A stretch of DNA of 64,000 nt from Gelatiniphilus marinus (GTDB lineage Bacteria > Bacteroidota > Bacteroidia > Flavobacteriales > Flavobacteriaceae): assembly GCF_042678305.1 (NCBI RefSeq), contig NZ_JBHUDT010000007.1. One strand, written 5' to 3'. Below, piece after piece: positions 1-9,226 of this stretch. The notes below the pieces were generated by a model. It searched no databases. It was not told the origin of the DNA and saw only the letters and a program-made list of their open reading frames with translations. The translations under genes and the position numbers were made by a program. Position 1 is the stretch's first letter. Each line of letters opens with the position of its first letter.

Positions 1-1
1 A

Positions 2-112
2 GACATAATTTTCAAGGTTCATGATAGCCAACCTTATACAAATGGCTATTTTGGGTTTAGAACTGTAAATAACCACATGAAAATCGATAATTTTAAAATA
101 ATGCAACTTTAA
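2..112 (+). CDS. C-terminal end of a lectin-like (DUF6250/DUF1961-type) protein, partial
   Basis: An open frame enters from the left edge and ends at a TAA 12 bases before the lyase start codon. Its last 36 residues contain a GYFGFRT...NHMKIDNFKI pattern. That pattern resembles the final beta-strands of concanavalin-like domains of the DUF6250/DUF1961 kind, which are often found beside polysaccharide lyases in Bacteroidota. The tight spacing to the next gene suggests one operon. The start lies outside the window, so length and signal peptide cannot be judged. The family call is by resemblance only. Confidence 0.55.
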   Translation, partial: DIIFKVHDSQPYTNGYFGFRTVNNHMKIDNFKIMQL

Positions 113-124
113 ATAACAAATACA

Positions 125-2293
125 ATGAAATCAATGTGCTTTAAATCAGTTTATTATGTTCTGTTTTTTGTAGTATCTGCCATTAGTGTTTCTGCCCAAA
201 AAAAGAATCAATCTCTTTTTAACAAGCTTGACTACAATGTTCCAGAATTAAAATCAGTAAAAAAATCGATTGCCAACAACAATCATAAAGAAGCCCTAAG
301 GCAATTGCTTAAAGTTTATAGAGCCAAAGATAACCTGTATTTACAAGTAACTAAAAATGATTTGGCATATATTAATGGCAACTATCCACAGGACATAAAA
401 AAAACCATTGAAGTTGCCAACCAAGTTTTAGATAAATATTTTTTGTTTCGATACGATTGGGACATGGAAAAAACCAATATTCCCCATCAATTCAAAGACG
501 AAATAGATTGGACGGCCATCCCAAATGGTGATGAAGAATGGTGTTTTATGTTAAACAGACATAAGTATTGGACCGATTTAGGAAAAGCCTATTTTATAAC
601 CGGAAACGAAAAATACGCCAAGGGTTTTATAGAACAGATAACGCATTGGATTGATAAAAACCCTTTACAAGATAGCCTTAAAAAATTATCATGGAGACGA
701 ATTGAAGCTGGCATAAGGTGCGAAAACTGGATTAAAACCTTTGAGTACGTAAAACACTCCAAACACGTAACACCAGAGTTTTTGTCAAAATTCATTACCT
801 CGCTTTACCAACACGCAGACTATATAAATAGTGCGTTTAGCAATTTCTCGAAAACCAGTAATTGGGGCGTTTTAGAATATCAAGGTTTATTTAACGTGGC
901 TCATTTTTTAACCGAATTTAAAATTGCCCAACAATGGCAAAAAGATGCATTGGAGAAATTAACCACCTGTGCTAATTTGCAGGTTTTGCCAGATGGCACT
1001 CAATGGGAACAATCGCCAATGTACCATAACGAAGTATTCCATTGTTATATGAATGTTAATTTGGTAGCTCAATTAAAGGGTTTTAAGTTGCCAAAAGCCA
1101 TTGAGCAAAAAACAAAAGATATGGCCTATGCCAATGTAAAATGGCAAAAACCAAATTTCCATCAACCACTTTTGGGTGATAGCGACGATACAGATTTAAG
1201 AGGCCTGATAACACTAGCATCGTCTCTATTTAACGATGCTGTATTAAAATCAAGGGCATTTCCAGAATTCGATTACGAGACTTACTTTTTACTAGGAAAT
1301 CAGAAAGCCATAAATTACAAAGGCCTAAGTGCTAAAACACCCGAATTCTTGTCTGTTTACCAGCAAAGTTCCGGCGATTTGTACATGCGAACCTCTTGGG
1401 CAGAAGATGCCACATATTCTAGTTTTCATTTAAAAAAATTAGGATGCGGTCATGGGCACGATAACATATTGCATTTTACAATTTTTGCCAACAACAAAGA
1501 TTATTTGGTAGATAGTGGCCGCTATACTTACGTTGATAATAAATGGAGGGATCTGTTTAAAAGCAATATAAGCCACAATACACTAGGTGTAGATGATTTG
1601 CCAAATACTATCTATAAAGACTCTTGGATTAATAGTTTTGAAGCGCGCTCTCAAGGTATTTACACTAAAATATCAACAGGTTTTGATTATGCCGAAGCAG
1701 AAAACACAGCTTATAAACGATTGGAAGATCCGGTATCGGTAAAAAGACGATTACTGTTTTTAAAACCAAATATATGGTTGGTTTTCGATAGTTTTTCATC
1801 TAACGGCAAGCATAAATACTCGCAGTATTTTAATTTTCCAAATACCAATGTTAAAATAGAAAACCAAGGCTTAACAACCACCTATCTTAAAAACAATTTG
1901 AGAATACAACCCATAAAACCTATTGAGATTGCTCTGAATGATTCTTGGTATTCTTCAGAATATAATTTAAGAGAAAAAAGTAAAAGTGCCCAATTGTATA
2001 AAAAAGCGCAGGGCTTTGCCTCATTTATTTCGGTATTGTATTTTCCAGATAATACGGCACTAACCTATAAAAAAGTACCGGTTTATAACAGAAACAATGT
2101 GTTGCTAAAAGACACCGACGTAGAGGCTCTTTCTGTTGCTATCAACGACAAAGAGTACACAATGCTCGTAGTTCACAATTCACCTGCGCCAGCATCAAAC
2201 TTTTTTAAGGTTAATAATAGGTTGGTAAGTGGCGAGGTTGTTTTAATTGAAAAAGACAAAGAGGGCTCGCATATTCATATCATTAAAGAATAA
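125..2293 (+). CDS. Heparinase II/III-family polysaccharide lyase, secreted
   Basis: This 722-residue protein begins with a signal peptide (about residues 1-25, ending VSA-Q). An alpha-helical toroid of the heparinase II/III N-terminal type follows (WRRIEAGIR near 190-198). Asn246, the Tyr300-His301 pair in SPMYH and His443/His445 in GHGHDN fit the catalytic residues of the PL12/PL15/PL17/PL21 fold. A C-terminal beta-sandwich completes it. Such enzymes cut uronic-acid polysaccharides or oligosaccharides by beta-elimination in the periplasm. The next genes encode KDG kinase, KDPG aldolase and a TRAP importer, so the substrate is probably a uronate-containing glycan such as alginate or a glycosaminoglycan-like polymer. 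The exact PL family cannot be fixed by eye. Confidence 0.85.
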   Translation: MKSMCFKSVYYVLFFVVSAISVSAQKKNQSLFNKLDYNVPELKSVKKSIANNNHKEALRQLLKVYRAKDNLYLQVTKNDLAYINGNYPQDIKKTIEVANQVLDKYFLFRYDWDMEKTNIPHQFKDEIDWTAIPNGDEEWCFMLNRHKYWTDLGKAYFITGNEKYAKGFIEQITHWIDKNPLQDSLKKLSWRRIEAGIRCENWIKTFEYVKHSKHVTPEFLSKFITSLYQHADYINSAFSNFSKTSNWGVLEYQGLFNVAHFLTEFKIAQQWQKDALEKLTTCANLQVLPDGTQWEQSPMYHNEVFHCYMNVNLVAQLKGFKLPKAIEQKTKDMAYANVKWQKPNFHQPLLGDSDDTDLRGLITLASSLFNDAVLKSRAFPEFDYETYFLLGNQKAINYKGLSAKTPEFLSVYQQSSGDLYMRTSWAEDATYSSFHLKKLGCGHGHDNILHFTIFANNKDYLVDSGRYTYVDNKWRDLFKSNISHNTLGVDDLPNTIYKDSWINSFEARSQGIYTKISTGFDYAEAENTAYKRLEDPVSVKRRLLFLKPNIWLVFDSFSSNGKHKYSQYFNFPNTNVKIENQGLTTTYLKNNLRIQPIKPIEIALNDSWYSSEYNLREKSKSAQLYKKAQGFASFISVLYFPDNTALTYKKVPVYNRNNVLLKDTDVEALSVAINDKEYTMLVVHNSPAPASNFFKVNNRLVSGEVVLIEKDKEGSHIHIIKE

Positions 2294-2410
2294 ACATTTT
2301 AAGACCGTATCAATTTTACCCTCTAATTTGGGCAGTTTCTACCCTTTGTGTTTTTTACACAATTCCGAAATTTACAAGATAAATTTAATAAGTTCTAATA
2401 AAATTAATAA

Positions 2411-3457
2411 ATGAGCAAAGTAGTAACATTTGGAGAGATTATGCTAAGGTTGGCGCCTCAAGGATTTTTAAGGTTTTCGCAAGCATCAAGTTTCGATGTG
2501 GTTTATGGCGGCGGAGAATCTAACGTAGCAGTATCTTTGGCCAACTATGGCGTGCCTGTAGATTTTGTAACACGCTTACCAAAAAACGATATTGGCGAAT
2601 GCGCCATGATGGAAATGCGCAAACGTGGTGTTGGCGTAGATAAAATAGTATGGGGTGGCAACCGTTTAGGTATTTATTTTCTAGAAACCGGAGCCGTAAG
2701 CAGAGGGAGCAAAGTGGTTTACGATAGGGCACATTCTGCAATGGCAGAAATAAAAACAGGAATGATTGATTGGGATGTTGTTTTTAAAGACGTCGCATGG
2801 TTTCATTGGACGGGTATTACCCCGGCCATTTCACAAGGTGCAGCCAATGTTTGTTTAGAAGCAGTAAAAGCAGCAAGTGCAAAAGGTATAACCATATCAA
2901 CAGATTTAAATTATAGAGCTAAACTTTGGACCTATTGCGATAAAAAGCAAAGAGAAAAAATAATGACAGAATTAACCGCGTATTGCGATGTTGTTTTAGG
3001 AAACGAAGAAGATGCCGAAAAACACTTTGGTATTCATCCAGAAGGTTTAGATGTGCACAAGCAGGGCCAGGATGTAAAAGCCGAAGCCTTTTTGTCGGTC
3101 TGCAAACAAATGATGAAAAAATTCCCGAAAGCAAAAAAAGTAATAACCACTTTAAGAGGCTCAATATCTGCATCCCATAACACTTGGGCAGGCGTTTTAT
3201 ATGATGGAAAAACAATGTACCAAACACGCCAATATCAAATTACCGATATTGTAGATCGCGTTGGTGGTGGCGATTCGTTTATGGGTGGGTTAATATACGG
3301 TTTATTGAAATACCCAAAAAACGACCAAAATGCATTAGATTTTGCAGTAGCAGCATCTTGTTTAAAACATACCATAAAAGGCGATGCAAACCTAGTAACC
3401 GTTTCAGAGGTTGAAAAATTAATGGATGGGGATGCCTCTGGTCGAGTAGCAAGATAA
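2411..3457 (+). CDS. kdgK: 2-dehydro-3-deoxygluconate kinase (PfkB family)
   Basis: This 348-residue cytoplasmic sugar kinase has the PfkB N-terminal glycine-rich motif (GGGESNVA, residues 33-40). Near residues 281-288 it has the C-terminal anion-hole and catalytic-base motif DRVGGGDS, the usual DTxGAGD variant. It would phosphorylate 2-keto-3-deoxygluconate to KDPG, and the next gene encodes the KDPG aldolase that splits that product. The position between a lyase and a TRAP transporter fits growth on unsaturated uronates. No Shine-Dalgarno sequence is visible, as is usual in this phylum. Related PfkB kinases act on other sugars; the context makes KDG by far the likeliest substrate. Confidence 0.9.
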   Translation: MSKVVTFGEIMLRLAPQGFLRFSQASSFDVVYGGGESNVAVSLANYGVPVDFVTRLPKNDIGECAMMEMRKRGVGVDKIVWGGNRLGIYFLETGAVSRGSKVVYDRAHSAMAEIKTGMIDWDVVFKDVAWFHWTGITPAISQGAANVCLEAVKAASAKGITISTDLNYRAKLWTYCDKKQREKIMTELTAYCDVVLGNEEDAEKHFGIHPEGLDVHKQGQDVKAEAFLSVCKQMMKKFPKAKKVITTLRGSISASHNTWAGVLYDGKTMYQTRQYQITDIVDRVGGGDSFMGGLIYGLLKYPKNDQNALDFAVAASCLKHTIKGDANLVTVSEVEKLMDGDASGRVAR

Positions 3458-3535
3458 TATAAGTGTTTGCCTGTTGAGTTCTTTATTCAATTTAACAGAT
3501 AAACAATTAAGAAAACAAACAAATACATATTTTAA

Positions 3536-4204
3536 ATGGCTCAATTTACAAGAATAGAAGTTGCAAGTGTTATGAAAGAAACTGGGCTGGTCCCCTTGTT
3601 TTTTAATAACGATATTAAAGTTGGCAAACAGGTTTTAAAAGCTTGTTACAATGGGGGTGCAAGATTAATGGAGTTTACCGCAAGAGGCGATTTTGCCCAC
3701 GAGGTTTTTGGCGAATTAACAAAATACGCCATCGCGCAATTACCAGGAATGATTATGGGCGTTGGCTCTGTTACAGATGCGGCAGCAGCATCAATATATA
3801 TGGCATTGGGCGCCAACTTTATTGTAACCCCTGTGCTAAGAGAAGATATAGCTTTAGCTTGTAACAGACGAAAAGTATTGTGGTCTCCGGGTTGCGGAAC
3901 ACTAACAGAAATTGCCAGAGCAGAAGAATTAGGTTGCGAAATTGTAAAACTATTCCCGGGCGATATTTATGGGCCACAATTTGTAAAAGGCATTAAAGGC
4001 CCACAACCATGGACAAGTATTATGCCAACAGGGGGAGTATCACCTACCAAGGAAAACCTAAAAGGATGGTTTGATGCTGGCGTAACATGCGTTGGGATGG
4101 GGTCTAAACTAATATCTAAAGACATTATCGCCAATAATGATTACAAAAAGCTGGAAAACAATGTAAGAAAAGCTTTAGAATCTATAAAAGCAGTAAGAGT
4201 ATAA
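3536..4204 (+). CDS. eda: KDPG / 4-hydroxy-2-oxoglutarate aldolase
   Basis: This 222-residue TIM-barrel class I aldolase makes pyruvate and glyceraldehyde-3-phosphate from KDPG. Glu46 in MEFTARG matches the general-base glutamate of E. coli Eda. Lys138 in EIVKLFPG is the expected Schiff-base lysine. The SPGCGT and PTGGVS phosphate-binding loops are present. Length is normal for the family. It follows kdgK by 78 bases and precedes the TRAP substrate-binding gene by 16, so all are probably co-transcribed and together complete the lower part of uronate catabolism. Confidence 0.92.
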   Translation: MAQFTRIEVASVMKETGLVPLFFNNDIKVGKQVLKACYNGGARLMEFTARGDFAHEVFGELTKYAIAQLPGMIMGVGSVTDAAAASIYMALGANFIVTPVLREDIALACNRRKVLWSPGCGTLTEIARAEELGCEIVKLFPGDIYGPQFVKGIKGPQPWTSIMPTGGVSPTKENLKGWFDAGVTCVGMGSKLISKDIIANNDYKKLENNVRKALESIKAVRV

Positions 4205-4220
4205 TTGTAATTTATTATTA

Positions 4221-5201
4221 ATGAAAAAATTATCTTCGGTATTTATAGCCATGTCTTTAATTTTTACCTTGTGCTCATGCGATTCTTTGCAGAAACAAAA
4301 AACCATCAAATTAGCGCATGGACTGGATACCGGACACCCTGTTCATAAAGCTATGTTGCTAATGGGCGACGAACTGGAAAAAAACTCAAAAGGCAAATTA
4401 AAATTAGAAATATACCCCAACCAGCAATTAGGCTCCGAGCGCCAATGCTTGGAATTGCTCCAAATTGGTAGCTTGGACATGACCAAAGTATCTGCAGCTG
4501 TTATGGAAAACTTCTCTCCAAACATGAAAGTACTAGGGTTACCCTTTTTGTTTAAAAATAGAGAACATACTTTTAAAGTTTTGGATGGAGCCATTGGTAA
4601 AGGACTATTGGACGGCGGACAAAAATACTGGCTAAAGGGTTTAGGGTATTACGATGCCGGAAGCCGAAGTTTTTATACCAAAGAAAAAGCCATAGAAACA
4701 CCAAAAGACCTTGAAGGTTTAAAAATAAGGGTAATGGAGAGCGTTACCGCCATGGATATGGTAACCAGTCTTGGTGGTTCGCCAACACCCATTTCATCAG
4801 GAGAATTATACACAGCACTACAGCAAGGTGTTGTTGATGGTGCCGAAAACAACCCGCCAACATTTTACCTTTCTAGGCATTACGAGGTTTGTAAGTTTTA
4901 TTCTTTAAACGAGCATACCACTATACCAGACGTCTTAATTATAAGTACTCATTTGTGGGAGCGTTTATCTGCCCAAGAACAGTCTTGGTTGCAAAAAGCA
5001 ACAGATGTTTCAGTAAAATATCAAAGAGAATTATGGGCCAAATCAGAGCTAGAGGCTTTACAAGCTGTTAAAGAAGCGGGTGTGAAGGTTGTAAGGCCAG
5101 ATAAATCGGTGTTCAAGAAAAAAGTAGCATCTATTTATGAAGATTACAAGAGTAATGAATCTATATATAGCCTTATTAAAAAAATTCAAGAAACCCAATA
5201 A
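4221..5201 (+). CDS. dctP: TRAP transporter substrate-binding protein (DctP family), lipoprotein
   Basis: The N-terminus is a lipoprotein signal (hydrophobic stretch ending LCSC, so Cys at about residue 19). The mature part has the DctP fold: the AHGLDTGHPVHKA start, the GSERQ segment and the typical RVMES...LGGSPTPIS ligand-binding region, where an arginine normally clamps the substrate carboxylate. The protein is 326 residues, normal for the family. It is followed 2 bases later by the small and then the large membrane subunits. The ligand is probably a uronate or unsaturated uronate released by the lyase upstream. A lipid anchor on a TRAP binding protein is a plausible adaptation, but I infer it only from the lipobox. 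Confidence 0.9.
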   Translation: MKKLSSVFIAMSLIFTLCSCDSLQKQKTIKLAHGLDTGHPVHKAMLLMGDELEKNSKGKLKLEIYPNQQLGSERQCLELLQIGSLDMTKVSAAVMENFSPNMKVLGLPFLFKNREHTFKVLDGAIGKGLLDGGQKYWLKGLGYYDAGSRSFYTKEKAIETPKDLEGLKIRVMESVTAMDMVTSLGGSPTPISSGELYTALQQGVVDGAENNPPTFYLSRHYEVCKFYSLNEHTTIPDVLIISTHLWERLSAQEQSWLQKATDVSVKYQRELWAKSELEALQAVKEAGVKVVRPDKSVFKKKVASIYEDYKSNESIYSLIKKIQETQ

Positions 5202-5203
5202 TT

Positions 5204-5668
5204 ATGGAGCTAAGAAAAAAAGTTGATCGTATTTTAGGTATCGTACTTGCTGTAATTATGGCTGTTATGGTGGTTAATGTGCTCTGGCAGGTTTTTACCA
5301 GATTTGTAATGGGCTCACCTAGTTCGTTTACTGATGAACTAGCACGTTACTTAATGATTTGGGTAGGTGTGTTAGGAGCTGCATACATATCGGGAAGAAG
5401 AATGCATGTGGCTATAGATTTATTGCCAGCAAGGTTAAATAAAGAAGGGCAAACAAAGCTGAAAATTTTTATTAATTGGATTATTATTGTTTTTTGCTTT
5501 TCAGCTTTTGTGGTTGGAGGTATTCGTTTGGTTTATATAACATTTACTTTAGGCCAGTACTCTCCGGCTTTGCAGATTCCGCTTGCTTTGGTCTATTCAA
5601 TCATTCCAATAAGTGGTATTCTAATTATTTATTATAAGCTTTCAGATATCATAAACAAACAATTATAA
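5204..5668 (+). CDS. dctQ: TRAP transporter small permease subunit (DctQ family)
   Basis: This 154-residue protein shows four hydrophobic segments (about residues 10-30, 45-65, 85-105 and 120-145), with the FTDELARYLMIWVG pattern characteristic of DctQ between the first two. It would pair with the large subunit in the inner membrane and take substrate from the upstream binding protein, using a sodium gradient. Its stop codon overlaps the start of the next gene as TAATG, which points to translational coupling. Confidence 0.92.
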   Translation: MELRKKVDRILGIVLAVIMAVMVVNVLWQVFTRFVMGSPSSFTDELARYLMIWVGVLGAAYISGRRMHVAIDLLPARLNKEGQTKLKIFINWIIIVFCFSAFVVGGIRLVYITFTLGQYSPALQIPLALVYSIIPISGILIIYYKLSDIINKQL

Positions 5669-6966
5669 TGGAATATTTACCCGTACTCGTTTTAGTGCTT
5701 AGCTTTATAGGCTTATTGTTAATAGGTGTTCCGGTAGCGTGGAGTATTGCTATCTCATCGTTATTAACCATGATGACCAGTATCTCAATGCTCCCCGCGC
5801 TCACAACGGTTTCTCAACGCATGGCAACGGGCTTAGACAGTTTTGCTTTGTTGGCTATTCCGTTTTTTGTGCTCTCTGGGCAACTTATGAATAAAGGCGG
5901 GATAGCACATCGTTTAATAGATTTTGCTAAAACCTTGGTTGGGTCGCTCCCAGGTGGATTGGCCTTAATCAATGTAATTGCAGCTATGTTAATGGGGGCA
6001 ATTGCAGGTTCAGCAATGGCATCTGCTTCTGCAATGGGAAGCATATTAGGTCCAGAAATGGAAAAAGAAGGCTATTCAAAAGAATTTGGAGCGGCAGTAA
6101 ATATTACATCTTCTACAACCGGACTAATTATTCCGCCTAGTAATGTGCTTATTGTATATTCATTGGCAAGTGGTGGCGTATCTATAGCAGCACTGTTTTT
6201 AGCAGGTTATGTTCCTGGTATTATTACAGGTTTGCTCCTTATGGTAGTAGCTTCGTTTTGGGCTAAAAAAAAAGGTTATAATGTGGGTAAAAGAAGTACA
6301 ATAAAACAAGTTGGCAAAACATTTATAAGAGCATTTCCTAGTTTAATGCTGCTGGTAGTAGTAATTGGAGGCATAGTTGCCGGCATTTTTACTGCAACTG
6401 AAGCTTCGGCAATAGCCGTACTCTACACCCTTATTTTGGGGTTTGTTTATAAAGAAATAAGCACAAAAGATATTCCGCAAATCTTGTTAGAGTCTTGTGG
6501 CACAACAGCTATAGTAATGCTTTTAATTGGCGCCTCAATGAGCATGTCCTGGGTTATGTCTTACGAGAATATTCCTCAAGGAATTAGTTCTGTTTTGCTA
6601 ACAATAAGCGATAATCCAATAGTTATCTTGCTAATTATTAATTTAATACTATTGTTTGTTGGTATTTTTATGGATATGACACCAGCTGTATTAATCTTTA
6701 CACCTATATTTTTACCAATAATTACAGAATTAGGAATGGATCCTATTCAATTCGGTATTATTATGGTTCTAAACCTATCTATTGGTCTGTGCACACCACC
6801 CGTTGGCTCTGTGCTCTTTGTTGGGGTAGGTATTGCAAACACAACCATAGAAAAAGTTGTAAAGCCTCTACTGCCTTTGTTTTTAGCAATGATAGTGTCT
6901 TTGTTTATTGTAACTTATTTTTCAGAATTAAGCCTTTGGTTGCCTAGGCTATTCGGTTTATTGTAA
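5668..6966 (+). CDS. dctM: TRAP transporter large permease subunit (DctM family)
   Basis: This 432-residue, strongly hydrophobic protein has about 12 membrane segments, with the DctM features MLMGAIAGSAMASASAMG and SSTTGLIIPPSN near residues 112-165 and a later LSIGLCTPPVGS segment. It is the ion-coupled transport channel of the tripartite system. The start overlaps the stop of dctQ (TAATG). The operon appears to end here, since the next 358 bases hold no gene. The TRAP system offers import of monomeric uronates without a SusC/SusD pair, which is not encoded in this part of the window. Confidence 0.93.
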   Translation: MEYLPVLVLVLSFIGLLLIGVPVAWSIAISSLLTMMTSISMLPALTTVSQRMATGLDSFALLAIPFFVLSGQLMNKGGIAHRLIDFAKTLVGSLPGGLALINVIAAMLMGAIAGSAMASASAMGSILGPEMEKEGYSKEFGAAVNITSSTTGLIIPPSNVLIVYSLASGGVSIAALFLAGYVPGIITGLLLMVVASFWAKKKGYNVGKRSTIKQVGKTFIRAFPSLMLLVVVIGGIVAGIFTATEASAIAVLYTLILGFVYKEISTKDIPQILLESCGTTAIVMLLIGASMSMSWVMSYENIPQGISSVLLTISDNPIVILLIINLILLFVGIFMDMTPAVLIFTPIFLPIITELGMDPIQFGIIMVLNLSIGLCTPPVGSVLFVGVGIANTTIEKVVKPLLPLFLAMIVSLFIVTYFSELSLWLPRLFGLL

Positions 6967-7324
6967 AATCTGGGTAATTAAATTATAAATAGCATTCAGG
7001 CTTGATATAGTAGTGCTTTAAAAAAACTTTAATTTTTAGCCAAAGCCATTAATAACAAAAGTTAGGCATTACATTTTTACCATGCTAAATGTAAACTGCT
7101 CGATTAGAATTTTTGGTATAAAGCTCCCTAAGTGTTCTCTGGTTGAAACCTTTAAAATGTATCGGTTATCACAACTTGGTTTCCAAAAACTATCGCAAGC
7201 ACTACTTAAATACCTATTGTATTAAAGTAAGTTAAACCGCAATAAACAATTTTCTTAAATCCAATCCAAGTTTGTAAACAAGGTCAATATTAATATAAAT
7301 GCCTAAATTAGACATCTTAACAAG
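6967..7324. other. Intergenic region without a supported gene
   Basis: This 358-base AT-rich gap separates the uronate operon from the keto-glycoside locus. The longest open frame (7082-7225, 47 codons) has no recognisable motif or ribosome-binding site. No clear terminator hairpin and no good TAnnTTTG box was found. It probably holds the promoter of the next gene pair. Confidence 0.5.
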
Positions 7325-7333
7325 ATGGTAATT

Positions 7334-9226
7334 ATGAAAATCAGGCTTTTATTAATGGCGGTGCTTTTTTGCTTTTATTTGTCTGCGCAAGAGCAAATAA
7401 AACTCGATAATTTAAACAATTTTAAAGCTCAGGCCGGAAACTGGCAAATAGTGGGTGACGTAACGGTAAATAGGCATGTTGACGTGTATCACCAAACAAC
7501 AGAAGAAAACAATTCAAAAAAGAAAAAGAAACGTAGAAAGAAAAAAAGAAATGCCATCGAGCCACCAAAAGCCATTGAGTCAACCCCGGGAACAGGTATT
7601 CTTTTAAATATAAATGATAAAGAAAAGCATGATGCCTTAATTACCAATTGGGAACACGGAGATTTACTTTTGGAGTTGGAGGTGCTGCTTCCAAAAGGAT
7701 CAAATTCCGGCATATATTTTCAAGGGCGATACGAGTTGCAGTTAAAAGACAGTTGGGGCGTTAAAAACCCATTAGGGTCTGATATGGGTGGATTTCATAA
7801 CAATTGGGAAACCGATGAAGATAAAATTTTCAGAGGCATACCGCCAACTAGCAATGCATCAAAAGCACCTGGGTTATGGCAAACCTATAAAGTGCATTTT
7901 CAGGCACCACGTTTTGATGAGACGGGTAAAAAAACAGCAAACGCTAAATTTATTTCAGTCGATTTAAATGGTGTTCGAATCCATAGCAATGTCGAAGTTC
8001 CAACCTATACCGGCGGCCCCATTGAAAAGAACGAAGTGGCCAAAGGCCCGCTATTAATACAAGGAAACCACGGACCCGTTGCCATCAGGAATTTTAAATA
8101 TCAATTATTGAAAGAATCTTCAGTGGCGCTCACATCACTTTCGCATGTTATCTACAAAGGCGCGTTTAAGGGATTGGACGAATTGAACGAAAACGCTAAA
8201 GTGGCAACCGGTAAATCCAATAAAATCGATATTCTTAGTGTTGGTGAAGAAGATGAATATGGCATTATTTACATGGGAACTTTGGATGTTGCCGAAGAAG
8301 ATGATTATACAATTAGCGTAGGTTATACCGGAGGTGTAAAGCTTATTGTTGATAACAAAAAAATAGTAGAAGATAATTCTTCGAGCGCTGAAGGCTGGCT
8401 AAATGAAGAGGTAACCTTATCAAAAGGAACACATAAATTCATTCTTGTCAATATTAAATCTGCTGCGTGGAGAGCACCACGATTAGGATTGACCATTAAA
8501 AGCAAATCCACCAATTCAAGAGATTTTCACACCTATGATTCTTATCCGCCCAATATCAATTCGGTATCTCCAATTTTTGTGCAACCGGATTCTAAACCCC
8601 GTTTGTTAAGAGCCTTTGTGAGTTTTAATGGTAACGGCAAACGCTTGTCGCACACCATTGGCGTAGGCACACCAGAGGGTGTCAACTATATTTACGATTT
8701 AGGTGCAGGTAATCTTGTTGGTGTTTGGCGAGGCGAGTTTGTCGATGCTACACCCATGTGGCACAGCCGTGGTGATGGATCGTTTAAACCAAAAGGCGCC
8801 GTTCAATGGACGTTCTTAAACCAACCTATTGCGCAACTTTCTGATTCCAAAACCGCTTTTCCGGAAACAGGAACCGCACCAGAATTTGTTTCAAAAGGCT
8901 ATGTAATTAATAAAACCACATGGTTGCCAGTCTTTAAATACCGTTATAAAAATGTTGATATTGAAAATAGAATCACACCCAACCCTAACAATAATTATGT
9001 GGTTCACGACATTCAATTTTCAAAATCCGGATTAACAAATTGGTATTGCAAATTGGCTTCTGGCGAGGTTGAAAAAATGTCTGACGGCGCTTATCTTATA
9101 AAGGATAAACAGTATTATGTTAAAGTGCGAACAGGTCAAAATCCTATAGTTCGAAAAGTTAACGGTGAAACAGAATTGATAATCCCAGTTGATGGTAGTA
9201 ACATTAAATATGAAATAATTTGGTAA
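7334..9226 (+). CDS. Secreted DUF1080 (3-keto-disaccharide hydrolase-like) protein with PA14-like domain
   Basis: A signal peptide (about residues 1-18, ending LSA-Q) is followed by a DUF1080 jelly-roll domain. Diagnostic segments are the GSNSGIYFQGRYELQLKDS type, the GLWQTYKVHF strand and the closing IRNFKYQLL strand. After about residue 265 comes a PA14/lectin-like beta domain, then a C-terminal region of unknown type. DUF1080 proteins cleave or bind 3-keto-glycosides. An unusual block of about eleven Lys/Arg residues interrupts the first domain. A second ATG at 7325 would add three residues; I prefer 7334 because it gives a standard signal peptide. The next gene overlaps (TAATG). Confidence 0.8.
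   Translation: MKIRLLLMAVLFCFYLSAQEQIKLDNLNNFKAQAGNWQIVGDVTVNRHVDVYHQTTEENNSKKKKKRRKKKRNAIEPPKAIESTPGTGILLNINDKEKHDALITNWEHGDLLLELEVLLPKGSNSGIYFQGRYELQLKDSWGVKNPLGSDMGGFHNNWETDEDKIFRGIPPTSNASKAPGLWQTYKVHFQAPRFDETGKKTANAKFISVDLNGVRIHSNVEVPTYTGGPIEKNEVAKGPLLIQGNHGPVAIRNFKYQLLKESSVALTSLSHVIYKGAFKGLDELNENAKVATGKSNKIDILSVGEEDEYGIIYMGTLDVAEEDDYTISVGYTGGVKLIVDNKKIVEDNSSSAEGWLNEEVTLSKGTHKFILVNIKSAAWRAPRLGLTIKSKSTNSRDFHTYDSYPPNINSVSPIFVQPDSKPRLLRAFVSFNGNGKRLSHTIGVGTPEGVNYIYDLGAGNLVGVWRGEFVDATPMWHSRGDGSFKPKGAVQWTFLNQPIAQLSDSKTAFPETGTAPEFVSKGYVINKTTWLPVFKYRYKNVDIENRITPNPNNNYVVHDIQFSKSGLTNWYCKLASGEVEKMSDGAYLIKDKQYYVKVRTGQNPIVRKVNGETELIIPVDGSNIKYEIIW

Noticed and set aside
7082..7225. 47-codon open frame in the gap before the DUF1080 gene
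   Set aside because: No recognisable motif, no ribosome-binding site, and length compatible with chance.
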